Part shown: positions 32,998 through 38,729 of the stretch, piece by piece | How the letters are laid out: every line of letters begins with the position of its first letter | Position numbering within the stretch: the stretch's first letter is position 1 | From: Anoxybacillus flavithermus | GTDB lineage: Bacteria; Bacillota; Bacilli; Bacillales; Anoxybacillaceae | NCBI RefSeq assembly: GCF_002742685.1 | Contig: NZ_PEDM01000029.1 | Coordinates: 1-38,729, forward strand | DNA length: 38,729 nt | Reading direction: 5' to 3' | Made by a program: the position numbers and the translations under genes | The notes under the pieces: model-generated | Told to the model about the DNA's origin: nothing | The model's input: the letters and a program-made list of their open reading frames with translations, nothing else | The model's database searches: none

Positions 32998-33993
32998 ATG
33001 TATGCCATTGAAGTAGAAAAACTACGGAAAGAATTTAAATCGTACTCTAGCCGATCTGGTTTAGCTGGGGCTTTTCGGGATTTGTTCACGAGAAACTATA
33101 AAATCATTCGGGCTGTCGATGATATTTCATTTACGGTCAAACAAGGGGAAATGGTTGGTTACATCGGGGAGAACGGGGCAGGTAAATCAACGACAATCAA
33201 AATGTTAACAGGAATTTTGACACCGACGTCTGGGCGGGTTGTTGTGAATGGCATGAATCCGCATAAAGAGCGAGAACGTTTCGTGCAGACGATCGGTGTT
33301 GTATTTGGTCAGCGATCGCAATTATGGTGGGATATTGCGGTGCAAGAGTCATTTCGGTTGTTAAAAAAAGTATACCGTGTTTCTGACCAAGATTATAACG
33401 AACATATGGATCATGTCATTGAAACGTTAGATATTGGTCCGTTGCTTGATAAGCCAGTACGCAAGTTATCGCTTGGTCAACGAATGCGCTGTGAATTAGC
33501 GGCTGCGCTTATTCATAATCCACCACTTTTATTTTTAGATGAGCCAACGATCGGTTTAGACGTGCTAGTGAAACTAAAAATTCGTCAATTTTTAAAGGAA
33601 ATTAATGAAAAGTACAACACAACAATTTTATTAACAACGCACGATATGACAGATATTGAGGCACTTTGTGAACGTGTCATTATGCTTGATGAAGGAAAAA
33701 TCATTTATGATGGGTCATTGCAACATTTAAAGCAAAATTGGGGAGAAGGAAAACAAATTCACTTCCAATTTCGCGATCTTGTTTCAAAAGAAGAACTTGC
33801 ATCGCTTGTTCATGTCACATGGGAACAAGGGGAGGATCGATATAATTGGATTGCGCATGTTCGCGCGAATGATATGGCGCATGTGATCGGAAAAGTTGTT
33901 TCTTCCTATGAGTTAAAAGATATTCACATTCGTGAAGTTTCAACGGAAGAAATTATTCGCAACATTTATGAAGAAGGGATTCATTATGGCTAA
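32998..33993 (+). CDS. ABC-2 type transporter ATP-binding protein
   Basis: 331 residues. Walker A GENGAGKST, Q-loop GVVFGQRSQLWWD, signature LSLGQRMRCELA, Walker B LLFLDEPTIGLD and H-loop TTHDM. The GQRSQLWWD segment and the long N-terminal FRDLFTRNYKIIRAVDD are typical of the COG4586 subfamily that pairs with two DUF990-type permeases. ATG follows AGAGGTGAGG. First gene of a three-gene unit; substrate unknown. Confidence 0.92.
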   Translation: MYAIEVEKLRKEFKSYSSRSGLAGAFRDLFTRNYKIIRAVDDISFTVKQGEMVGYIGENGAGKSTTIKMLTGILTPTSGRVVVNGMNPHKERERFVQTIGVVFGQRSQLWWDIAVQESFRLLKKVYRVSDQDYNEHMDHVIETLDIGPLLDKPVRKLSLGQRMRCELAAALIHNPPLLFLDEPTIGLDVLVKLKIRQFLKEINEKYNTTILLTTHDMTDIEALCERVIMLDEGKIIYDGSLQHLKQNWGEGKQIHFQFRDLVSKEELASLVHVTWEQGEDRYNWIAHVRANDMAHVIGKVVSSYELKDIHIREVSTEEIIRNIYEEGIHYG

Positions 33994-34777
33994 ATATATT
34001 GAAATGATTCGTATGCGTTTTTTAATGATGTTAGCTTATCGAACGAATTATTATAGCGGCATTTTTATTTATAGCATCAATATTGGTGCGTATTATTTTT
34101 TATGGTCTGCCATTTATGGAGGACAATCTTCTATTCAAGGTATGACAGTAGAACAAATGACGACGTATGTGGCGATCGCATGGATGGCAAGAGCGTTTTA
34201 TTTTAATAACATTGATCGTGAAATTGCGATGGAAATTCGTGATGGCAAAGTAGCGATTGAATTGATTCGCCCGTACAACTATTTAGTCATGAAAACGATG
34301 CAAGGTCTTGGAGAAGGTATTTTCCGACTCATTTTCTTTTCACTTCCGGGAATGCTTATTGTCACATTTGTTTTCTCTCTTCAATTTACAACGAATGTTC
34401 ATACATGGGGATATTTTACTTTGTCGACAATACTTAGTTTTATTATTAACTCGCAGCTCAATTTATTAGCAGGGATGGTCACATTTTTTACGTTAAATGG
34501 GGAAGGATTACTTCGGGCTAAACGTTTCATTATTGATTTATTTTCAGGACTCATTTTGCCGATTAGTTTTTATCCCGAGTGGGCACAACATGTGATGCAC
34601 TATTTGCCTTTTCAAGCGATTAGCTACATCCCAAGTATGATTTTTACGGAAAGCTTCACAGGAGATGTTGCGATCAAAGGAATGATGTTTCAAGCTGTTT
34701 GGTGTGTTGTATTGATTGTTCCGATTTATTTGTTATGGAAAGCGGCCAAACGAAAACTCATCATTCAAGGGGGGTGA
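33986..34777 (+). CDS. ABC-2 type permease subunit 1 (COG4587-like)
   Basis: 263 residues with about six membrane segments. MAKYIEMIRMRFLMMLAYRT is the usual short amphipathic start before the first helix, and REIAMEIRDGKVAIELIRPY is the conserved coupling segment (DG.V...L.RP). It overlaps the ATPase stop by 8 bases (ATGGCTAA), so translation is coupled. Partner of the next gene in a heterodimeric exporter or importer. No substrate can be inferred. Confidence 0.9.
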   Translation: MAKYIEMIRMRFLMMLAYRTNYYSGIFIYSINIGAYYFLWSAIYGGQSSIQGMTVEQMTTYVAIAWMARAFYFNNIDREIAMEIRDGKVAIELIRPYNYLVMKTMQGLGEGIFRLIFFSLPGMLIVTFVFSLQFTTNVHTWGYFTLSTILSFIINSQLNLLAGMVTFFTLNGEGLLRAKRFIIDLFSGLILPISFYPEWAQHVMHYLPFQAISYIPSMIFTESFTGDVAIKGMMFQAVWCVVLIVPIYLLWKAAKRKLIIQGG

Positions 34778-34781
34778 ACAT

Positions 34782-35567
34782 ATGTTTTATGTATCGATTT
34801 TTTTTCAATATATGAGTCAATATGTCAAAACAAAATTACAATATCGAACTGATTTGTTTGTTGAGTTTTTATCTGACTTAATGTTTCAAGGTGTGAATTT
34901 AATTTTTATTCTTGTTGTATTTGGGCATACGCAATTATTAAACGGTTGGACGCGAGATGAAATTATTTTTATTTACGGTTTCTTTTTAATTCCTTTCGCT
35001 TTATTTGCTTCATTTTTTAACATTTGGGATTTTAATGAACGATATATTGTGCGCGGGGAAATGGATCGAGTGTTAACTCGACCGGTGCATAGTTTATTTC
35101 AAATTGTGCTTGAACGAATGGAACTCGAGTCGCTCCTTGGAGGGATTACCGGTTTAGTTGTTATGGGGTATGCGGCATCAAGATTGCATATGACGTTCCA
35201 TTGGTATGATGCAGTTTTGTTTGTGTTATTTGTGTTAGGAGGAACATTTGTTTACGCAGGCATTTTTATTTCGTTAGCGAGTATTAGCTTTTGGTCTGAT
35301 GCGCGCAGTTCAATTATGCCGATGATGTATAACATAGGAAACTATGGGAGATACCCTGTTGACATTTATAATCGCATCATTCGTTACATTTTGACATGGA
35401 TTTTGCCGTTTGCGTTTGTTGGTGTATATCCGGCAGCGTATTTTTTACGTAAAACGGAATGGTATACGTACTCGTTTTTGACGCCGGTGATGGGAATGGT
35501 TTGTTTTACATTGTCGGTACTGTTATGGAATGCGGGCATCAAACGTTATCGTGGGGCGGGGAATTAA
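34782..35567 (+). CDS. ABC-2 type permease subunit 2 (COG3694/DUF990-like)
   Basis: 261 residues, about six membrane segments. VKTKLQYRTDLFVEFLSDLM, RYIVRGEMDRVLTRPVHSLF (the same RGE.D..L.RP coupling segment) and SISFWSDARSS are typical. ATG at 34782 follows AAGGGGGGTGA and starts 5 bases after the previous gene. It ends just 5 bases before the hairpin that precedes the ion channel gene. Confidence 0.9.
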   Translation: MFYVSIFFQYMSQYVKTKLQYRTDLFVEFLSDLMFQGVNLIFILVVFGHTQLLNGWTRDEIIFIYGFFLIPFALFASFFNIWDFNERYIVRGEMDRVLTRPVHSLFQIVLERMELESLLGGITGLVVMGYAASRLHMTFHWYDAVLFVLFVLGGTFVYAGIFISLASISFWSDARSSIMPMMYNIGNYGRYPVDIYNRIIRYILTWILPFAFVGVYPAAYFLRKTEWYTYSFLTPVMGMVCFTLSVLLWNAGIKRYRGAGN

Positions 35568-35571
35568 ATAA

Positions 35572-35611
35572 AACATCCCCTCGTATATATAAAGGGATAG
35601 GAGGGGATGTT
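35572..35611 (+). promoter_or_regulatory. SD-sequestering hairpin before the potassium channel gene
   Basis: AACATCCCCTC (35572-35582) and GAGGGGATGTT (35601-35611) form a perfect 11-bp stem with an 18-base loop. The 3' arm is the ribosome-binding site (AGGAGGGG, 35599-35606) and the GTG start follows at the foot of the stem. No T-run, so not a terminator. Confidence 0.8.
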
Positions 35612-36010
35612 GTGACGTATGTGTGGATTGGCATGATCGTTTTTGTTATATGTATGAGTTTTATTTCGTTTTGGCAAACGAAACGTTCTGTCATTTCATT
35701 GAAAAATTTTATTGCCATTTTATTTGTTTATTCAACGACAATGATCGGTTTTGCTCTCGTGTATACAATTTTGCATATAAATGGACATGTTGTTATGATG
35801 GAAAATGGGAAGAATATAGTCGCCTCTAATTTTTTTCAATATGTCGAAACGAGTTTATATTTTAGTGCGGTGACATTGCTTTCCGTTGGCTATGGCGATA
35901 TCGTCCCGATTGGGATTGGTCGGTGGATTGCGATGGTCGAAGCGCTGCTTGGTTATGCGCTCCCTGCTGCTTTTGTTGTTCGGACGGTGATGGATGTAGA
36001 AAAAAGATAG
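35612..36010 (+). CDS. Two-helix potassium channel family protein (Ion_trans_2)
   Basis: 132 residues. Membrane segments at about 3-20, 32-54 and 103-123. A pore helix and the K+ selectivity filter TLLSVGYGDIVP are at 88-99 (filter 91-96). An extra N-terminal helix precedes the pore pair. There is no cytoplasmic RCK/TrkA-N domain, so gating by a partner or by membrane state is possible. GTG at 35612 is in the 3' foot of the hairpin holding its SD. It may be translated only when the ribosome finishing the upstream permease (stop 35567) opens the hairpin. It ends 10 bases before ygaF. Confidence 0.87.
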   Translation: MTYVWIGMIVFVICMSFISFWQTKRSVISLKNFIAILFVYSTTMIGFALVYTILHINGHVVMMENGKNIVASNFFQYVETSLYFSAVTLLSVGYGDIVPIGIGRWIAMVEALLGYALPAAFVVRTVMDVEKR

Positions 36011-36020
36011 GAGGAGAAAC

Positions 36021-36482
36021 ATGGAAGCGCCTGATTTTACATTACCAGCAAGTAATGGGGAAAACGTCACATTGTCACAATTTCGTGGGAAGTATGTTGT
36101 ATTATATTTTTACCCGAAAGACATGACGCCAGGATGTACGACAGAAGCTTGTCATTTTCGGGATCATTATGCATCATTAACGGATTTAGGGGCCGTTTTA
36201 ATCGGAATTAGCCCAGATTCCATTGAGCGACATAAAAAATTTATTGAAAAGCACCACTTGCCGTTTTTACTTCTTGCTGATGAAAAACAAGATGTAGCGA
36301 AAGCATACGGGGTATGGAAGTTAAAGAAAAATTTTGGGAAAGAGTATATGGGGATTGAGCGTTCGACGTTTTTAATCGATCCAAACGGTCAAATTGTGAA
36401 AGAGTGGAGAAAAGTGAAAGTAAATGGGCATGTCGAACAGGTACTGAACGCTTTAAAAGAGGCGGTTGGCTCAAACAAATAA
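36021..36482 (+). CDS. ygaF: Thioredoxin-dependent thiol peroxidase (Bcp-like, YgaF)
   Basis: 153 residues of the peroxiredoxin Q/Bcp class. The sequence FYPKDMTPGCTTEACHFRDH holds the peroxidatic Cys and, five residues on, a likely resolving Cys. PDSIERHKKFIEKHHLPFLL and STFLIDPNGQIVKEW are typical thioredoxin-fold elements. It reduces hydrogen peroxide and alkyl hydroperoxides using thioredoxin. AGGAGGAGAAAC precedes the ATG. It lies directly upstream of perR, as in B. subtilis. Confidence 0.92.
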   Translation: MEAPDFTLPASNGENVTLSQFRGKYVVLYFYPKDMTPGCTTEACHFRDHYASLTDLGAVLIGISPDSIERHKKFIEKHHLPFLLLADEKQDVAKAYGVWKLKKNFGKEYMGIERSTFLIDPNGQIVKEWRKVKVNGHVEQVLNALKEAVGSNK

Positions 36483-36510
36483 TGAAATCGTTGCGTACGA
36501 TATAGTAGAG

Positions 36511-36563
36511 CACACACCTCCTCAAATGTGTATGTGGCGATTCTTCAAGGGTCGCCTTTTTTT
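36511..36563 (+). terminator. Terminator after ygaF
   Basis: GGCGA (36536-36540) pairs with TCGCC (36552-36556), followed by TTTTTTT. A second hairpin (CACACA with TGTGTATGTG, about 36511-36536) precedes it. Confidence 0.78.
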
Positions 36564-36580
36564 CTTCCCTAAAAATCCAA

Positions 36581-36650
36581 TTGACAAACGGTCTCATTTT
36601 TTTGTACACTATTTATAAAAATTATAAAGTAATAATTATAATTTTTATAA
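36581..36650 (+). promoter_or_regulatory. perR promoter with two PerR boxes
   Basis: Sigma-A promoter TTGACA (36581-36586), 18-base spacer, TACACT (36605-36610). Box 1, TTATAAAAATTATAA (36613-36627), and box 2, TTATAATTTTTATAA (36636-36650), each match 14 of 15 positions of TTATAATNATTATAA. Box 1 covers the predicted start; box 2 is about 23 bases downstream. This predicts autorepression by metal-loaded PerR. Confidence 0.8.
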
Positions 36651-36671
36651 ATGGAAGTGAGGTGCATGACG

Positions 36672-37109
36672 GTGACGCACGCACATCAATTGAAAGAAGC
36701 GCTTCATACGTTGAAAGAAACCGGCGTCCGTATTACACCGCAACGTCATGCGATACTCGAATATTTGATTCAGTCGATGTCCCATCCAACAGCGGATGAA
36801 ATTTATAAAGCTTTGGAAGGAAAATTTCCAAATATGAGTGTCGCAACTGTATACAATAATTTGCGTGTGTTCAAAGAAGTCGGTCTTGTTAAAGAATTAA
36901 CGTATGGTGATGCGTCAAGTCGCTTTGATTTTGTTACGACACATCATTATCACGTCATTTGCGAAGCGTGTGGGAAAATTGTCGATTTTCATTATCCTGG
37001 TTTAGATGAAGTAGAAGATTTAGCCGCACATGTGACAGGGTTTAAAGTAAGTCATCATCGAATGGAAATTTACGGAACGTGTCCGGACTGTCAAAAAGGA
37101 CATCATTAA
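36672..37109 (+). CDS. perR: Peroxide-responsive repressor PerR (Fur family)
   Basis: 145 residues, the length of B. subtilis Per[21 protein letters not shown] starts the winged helix, and [20 protein letters not shown] is the recognition helix. Fe/Mn-site residues are the His in MSHPTADE, the Asp in GDASSRFDF and the His pair in HHYHV. Structural Zn site: CEACG and CPDC. Under peroxide, iron-catalysed His oxidation releases DNA. GTG at 36672 is 9 bases from the GAGG of GTGAGGTG; ATG at 36666 (two residues longer) is only 3 away but cannot be excluded. Confidence 0.93.
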   Translation: MTHAHQLKEALHTLKETGVRITPQRHAILEYLIQSMSHPTADEIYKALEGKFPNMSVATVYNNLRVFKEVGLVKELTYGDASSRFDFVTTHHYHVICEACGKIVDFHYPGLDEVEDLAAHVTGFKVSHHRMEIYGTCPDCQKGHH

Positions 37110-37144
37110 AAAAGCTGGTAGCATCGATGCTATCAGCTTTTTTT
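37108..37144. terminator. Bidirectional terminator between perR and ygzB
   Basis: AAAAGCTGGTAGCAT and ATGCTATCAGCTTTT pair around CG with one mismatch (37109-37141) and run into T on both strands. The ygzB stop lies inside. Confidence 0.88.
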
Positions 37145-37495
37145 GCTTTTTATTTTTCGATTATATTTTTCGTCAAATTCTTTTCCTTCAAGTGTTGGAT
37201 CGAGTGTAAGTGGCTCGTTGCAATACATACATACATCGACTCGACCTAACATTTTTGTTACTTTGTTGCATGAAGGGCAAACGACTTGTATCGTTTTTGT
37301 TGACAACATACCAATCCAAAAATAAACAACTGTACTTGCGATAATAAACAACAATCCTAAAATCATAAATAATGTCATAACAATAGGTGATGTACGGAAA
37401 AATATGCCTGCATACATCACGAAAAATCCGATAAAAATTAAACTTAACGCAAACGTACGAATTTTATTAATTTTACTTGAATATTTCACACCCAC
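37133..37495 (-). CDS. ygzB: YgzB family membrane protein (UPF0295)
   Basis: 120 residues. Two membrane segments (about 14-34 and 40-62), then a C-terminal zinc ribbon: [10 protein letters not shown] and VCMYCNEPL (two Cys pairs). Length and order match YgzB of B. subtilis (117). GTG start with AGGAGGAG 6-8 bases upstream. Function unknown; the topology suggests a cytoplasmic zinc ribbon anchored to the membrane. Confidence 0.9.
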   Translation of the reverse strand: MGVKYSSKINKIRTFALSLIFIGFFVMYAGIFFRTSPIVMTLFMILGLLFIIASTVVYFWIGMLSTKTIQVVCPSCNKVTKMLGRVDVCMYCNEPLTLDPTLEGKEFDEKYNRKIKSKKS

Positions 37496-37605
37496 ATTTA
37501 TCTCCTCCTACGCATAACTATAACATAAGTTTTAAATGATAAGCAGGAGTTTTTTTGAAATTGTCGAATACGGTCAAACAATGTTGAAAATTGGAGGATT
37601 CGGTT

Positions 37606-38490
37606 ATGGAAGATGTGTTGCGTCCGATTTACCAAGAGCGAGCCAGTCAGTCACGTACCCTCGGTATTTTAATGGTTGAAAGAGGTTCGGATTATTCTCC
37701 GGAGACGGATTTATTTGATGTTATCTTATTTGTCATCGTTCGAGAGGGAGAGGAAACGGTTTTTATTAAACATTATGCGTTTGAAGAAAAAAGTGCATCA
37801 TTGTACGTTGTAGACGAACGTCAAATGAAAGAATGGGTGTTGCTCGGTTCAAATCGAAAAGTAATGAATTGGTTGTTGAATGGAAAGATTCTGTTTGAAC
37901 GCAACGAATATATTGCACAATTGCGACAACGTCTATTGCAGTTTCCTAAAGAGGAAAGAAAGGTGAAAATGGGGATAGAGTTCGCTAGATTAGTGCGTCG
38001 CTACATCGAGGGCAGGAGTTTTTTTGAAAAAGATCAATGGCTTGATGCGTACAACCATGTGTTGCATGCCCTGCATCACTTAGCTCGTTTATCTATTATC
38101 GAAAATGGCTTTTATCCCGAAGTCACTGTGTGGAATCAAGTAAAACAGATTGAGCCACAAATTTATAAATTGTATGCAGAGTTAGTTGGGAGTGAAGAAC
38201 CGCTTGATAAGCGATTGCAATTATTATTTTTAGCAAGTGATTTTTTTATTCATTCGAAGCTGAAACAAGGAGCGAGTCATCTGATGCATGTGCTTGAGAA
38301 AAAAGACACACCGTGGTCGATGGCGGAATTGTTAAGTGAAAAAGAGTTGATGGTGTATGGTGTTGATTTAGAGATTTTGCTTGAATTTCTCGTTGAAAAG
38401 CATATGCTTTCTGTTGAAAAAATCGCAACGAAAGGGCAAGGGATTTTTCATAGACATTACATAGTTGAAAAAAATAAAGAAAAGTATTGA
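37606..38490 (+). CDS. ygxA: Nucleotidyltransferase-like protein YgxA
   Basis: 294 residues, the same as recalled for B. subtilis YgxA, which also lies just before rrnD. The N-terminal nucleotidyltransferase-like fold (GILMVERGSDYSPETDLFDV then ILFVIV) has an acidic Asp/Glu cluster but not the classical GSxARG with Dx D. A helical substrate-binding-type middle (SFFEKDQWLDAYNHVLHALH) and a C-terminal winged-helix-like region follow. ATG at 37606 has GGAGG 8 bases upstream. Its stop overlaps the -35 of the first rRNA promoter. Confidence 0.88.
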   Translation: MEDVLRPIYQERASQSRTLGILMVERGSDYSPETDLFDVILFVIVREGEETVFIKHYAFEEKSASLYVVDERQMKEWVLLGSNRKVMNWLLNGKILFERNEYIAQLRQRLLQFPKEERKVKMGIEFARLVRRYIEGRSFFEKDQWLDAYNHVLHALHHLARLSIIENGFYPEVTVWNQVKQIEPQIYKLYAELVGSEEPLDKRLQLLFLASDFFIHSKLKQGASHLMHVLEKKDTPWSMAELLSEKELMVYGVDLEILLEFLVEKHMLSVEKIATKGQGIFHRHYIVEKNKEKY

Positions 38491-38515
38491 CGTGTAAAAA
38501 TGTTCGTGATATATT
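38487..38515 (+). promoter_or_regulatory. rrn promoter P1
   Basis: TTGACG (38487-38492), 17-base spacer, TATATT (38510-38515). It overlaps the ygxA stop. A hairpin, TAATCGTCGC with GCGGCGATTA (38518-38551), lies in its transcript before P2. Confidence 0.65.
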
Positions 38516-38566
38516 TTTAATCGTCGCTACCGAGATGTGGCGGCGATTAAAAAGTAAAATTTATTA

Positions 38567-38595
38567 TTGACATGAGATTGTTGATGTGATAGTAT
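38567..38595 (+). promoter_or_regulatory. rrn promoter P2
   Basis: Consensus TTGACA (38567-38572), 17-base spacer, TAGTAT (38590-38595). It lies about 80 bases after P1, the tandem arrangement usual for Bacillus rRNA operons. A boxA-like TGTTCCTTGAAAACTG follows at 38623-38638 in the leader. Confidence 0.82.
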
Positions 38596-38673
38596 AAAAA
38601 AGTCGCTTCAAAAGTGACAAGATGTTCCTTGAAAACTGAACGAAGCGAAAAGCGTAAAGAAGCTAAGGATAAC

Positions 38674-38729
38674 TTTTCTATGGAGAGTTTGATCCTGGCT
38701 CAGGACGAACGCTGGCGGCGTGCCTAATA
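38674..38729 (+). rRNA. rrs: 16S ribosomal RNA, 5' end (cut by window edge)
   Basis: The 5' end of bacterial 16S rRNA is unmistakable: GAGAGTTTGATCCTGGCTCA (38683-38702), then GGACGAACGCTGGCGGCGTG. Only about 56 bases are inside the window. The exact 5' end is set by comparison with Bacillus 16S starts and may be off by a few bases. Confidence 0.97.

Noticed and set aside
38518-38551. Hairpin after ygxA as its terminator
   Set aside because: The bases after the stem are AAAAAG on the plus strand and no T-run exists; also it lies inside the P1 rRNA leader.
1-38729. CRISPR array, prophage, insertion sequence or restriction-modification system
   Set aside because: No regularly spaced direct repeats, transposase, integrase, capsid or methylase reading frames were seen anywhere in the window.

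Overview
The window looks like a chromosomal segment of a moderately thermophilic, endospore-forming member of the Bacillaceae, most likely Anoxybacillus or a close relative. The basis is gene content (SspK, gamma-type SASP, YheC/YheD-type coat-associated protein), strong AGGAGG ribosome-binding sites with many TTG/GTG starts, low-to-mid GC, and gene order. From about 9 kb to the right edge the backbone follows what I recall of the Bacillus subtilis yfhD-to-rrnD segment: yfhD, yfhE, yfhF, recX, yfhH, sspK, yfhP, mutY, yfhS, sspE, ygaC, ygaE, gsaB, ygaF, perR, ygzB, ygxA, then a 16S rRNA gene cut by the window edge. The genus call is inference; no search was run.

Layout. 1-7 kb: a SelO-type protein AMPylase; convergent to it a double-length YheC/YheD-like ATP-grasp protein; a small protein plus a KamA-family radical SAM enzyme; a Crp/Fnr regulator followed by a small DUF2892 membrane protein that may be its target. 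6.8-9 kb: a gene-poor stretch with the remnant of an alcohol dehydrogenase gene, an 11-bp triple tandem repeat and a c-di-GMP-I riboswitch that controls a chemotaxis receptor. 9-20 kb: the yfh/yga backbone, interrupted by an acetyltransferase/amidohydrolase pair with a structured tRNA-T-arm-like RNA between them, and by an SDR enzyme and lactate permease. Two spore-protein loci with candidate sigma-G promoters lie here (sspK with a YpzG-like gene, and sspE).

20-25.6 kb: a five-gene peptide ABC transporter in the order ATPase-ATPase-binding protein-permease-permease, as in the app operon, with CodY-like sites around its promoter and hairpins on both sides of the binding-protein gene. 25.6-33 kb: YgaE-like exporter, a solitary glutamate synthase large subunit with a consensus cre site upstream and an unusually placed Shine-Dalgarno, and the GsaB aminomutase. 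33-36 kb: an ABC-2 transporter triad and a small potassium channel whose ribosome-binding site lies inside an 11-bp hairpin. 36-38.7 kb: thiol peroxidase, PerR with two PerR boxes over its own promoter, YgzB, YgxA, and tandem rRNA promoters leading into 16S rRNA.

Functional themes are sporulation and coat proteins, nitrogen and peptide nutrition (app operon, glutamate synthase), peroxide defence (YgaF, PerR) and RNA-level control. The control elements include the riboswitch, the SD-sequestering hairpin, the possible SD-bridging hairpin and the hairpins around appA. Compared with the recalled B. subtilis order, fabL, ygaB and ygaD are absent here and several cassettes are inserted.
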